Source: Smithella sp. ME-1
Lineage (GTDB): Bacteria; Desulfobacterota; Syntrophia; Syntrophales; Smithellaceae
Direction of reading: 5' to 3'
DNA: 13,881 nt
Assembly (NCBI GenBank): GCA_000495415.1
Contig: AWGX01000660.1
Coordinates: 1-13,881 of the forward strand
Shown here: in pieces, positions 13,860-13,881 of the stretch
Numbering within the stretch: the stretch's first letter is position 1
Layout of the letters: the number at the start of each line of letters is the position of its first letter
Program-made: the position numbers and the translations under genes
The notes under the pieces: generated by a model
Told to the model about the DNA's origin: nothing
Seen by the model: only the letters and a program-made list of their open reading frames with translations
The model's database searches: none

Positions 13860-13881
13860 TAAATCAATGGGTATGGGAAAC

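Noticed and set aside
13860..13881. ATG at 13868 after kdsA, with a second ATG at 13874, as the start of a next gene
   Set aside because: Only a few codons are visible before the window ends and no ribosome site precedes them, so a gene cannot be supported.

Overview
The window is an AT-rich, gene-dense piece of an ordinary chromosome. It most likely comes from an anaerobic Gram-negative bacterium of the Desulfobacterota (deltaproteobacterial, Syntrophales-like) type. The evidence is inferential. kdsA implies a lipopolysaccharide outer membrane, the ferredoxin-thioredoxin-reductase-like protein implies low-potential iron-sulfur redox chemistry, and the cmk-rpsA-ihfB order is proteobacterial. 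No tRNA, rRNA, CRISPR array, insertion sequence or prophage gene was seen, and no gene-free stretch exceeds 300 bases.

Left part (1-1913). A possible gene end lies at the left edge. Two leftward genes follow: a small FmdB-type zinc-ribbon protein and a secreted M48 metalloprotease with C-terminal TPRs (BepA-like). A 97-base divergent region separates the protease from cmk.

Rightward housekeeping cluster (1914-6419): cmk, rpsA, sppA, ihfB and a crotonase-family gene. Spacing after rpsA is 3, 9 and -4 bases, so rpsA-sppA-ihfB-crotonase reads as one operon. An 8-bp perfect inverted repeat overlaps the likely rpsA promoter.

Leftward accessory cluster (6459-9970, read right to left): rpiB, a SAM methyltransferase, a NUDIX protein with an extra C-terminal domain resembling the RsbRD N-terminal sensor, a CSHC glutaredoxin, a ferredoxin-thioredoxin-reductase-like protein, and a 94-residue stand-alone sigma-70 region 4 protein with five N-terminal cysteines. 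Methyltransferase/NUDIX and glutaredoxin/FTR are each joined by a one-base TAATG stop-start overlap. This is the most interesting part: a possible small redox or stress circuit made of an electron-input module, a thiol carrier and a cysteine-rich sigma-like protein. That link is inference only.

Rightward end (10085-13859): xerD, a membrane-anchored protein with about 13 TPRs, and kdsA, which overlaps the TPR gene by four bases and belongs to the metal-dependent class. Three start sites differ from the longest reading frame: NUDIX (8596), rpiB (9970) and xerD (10085).
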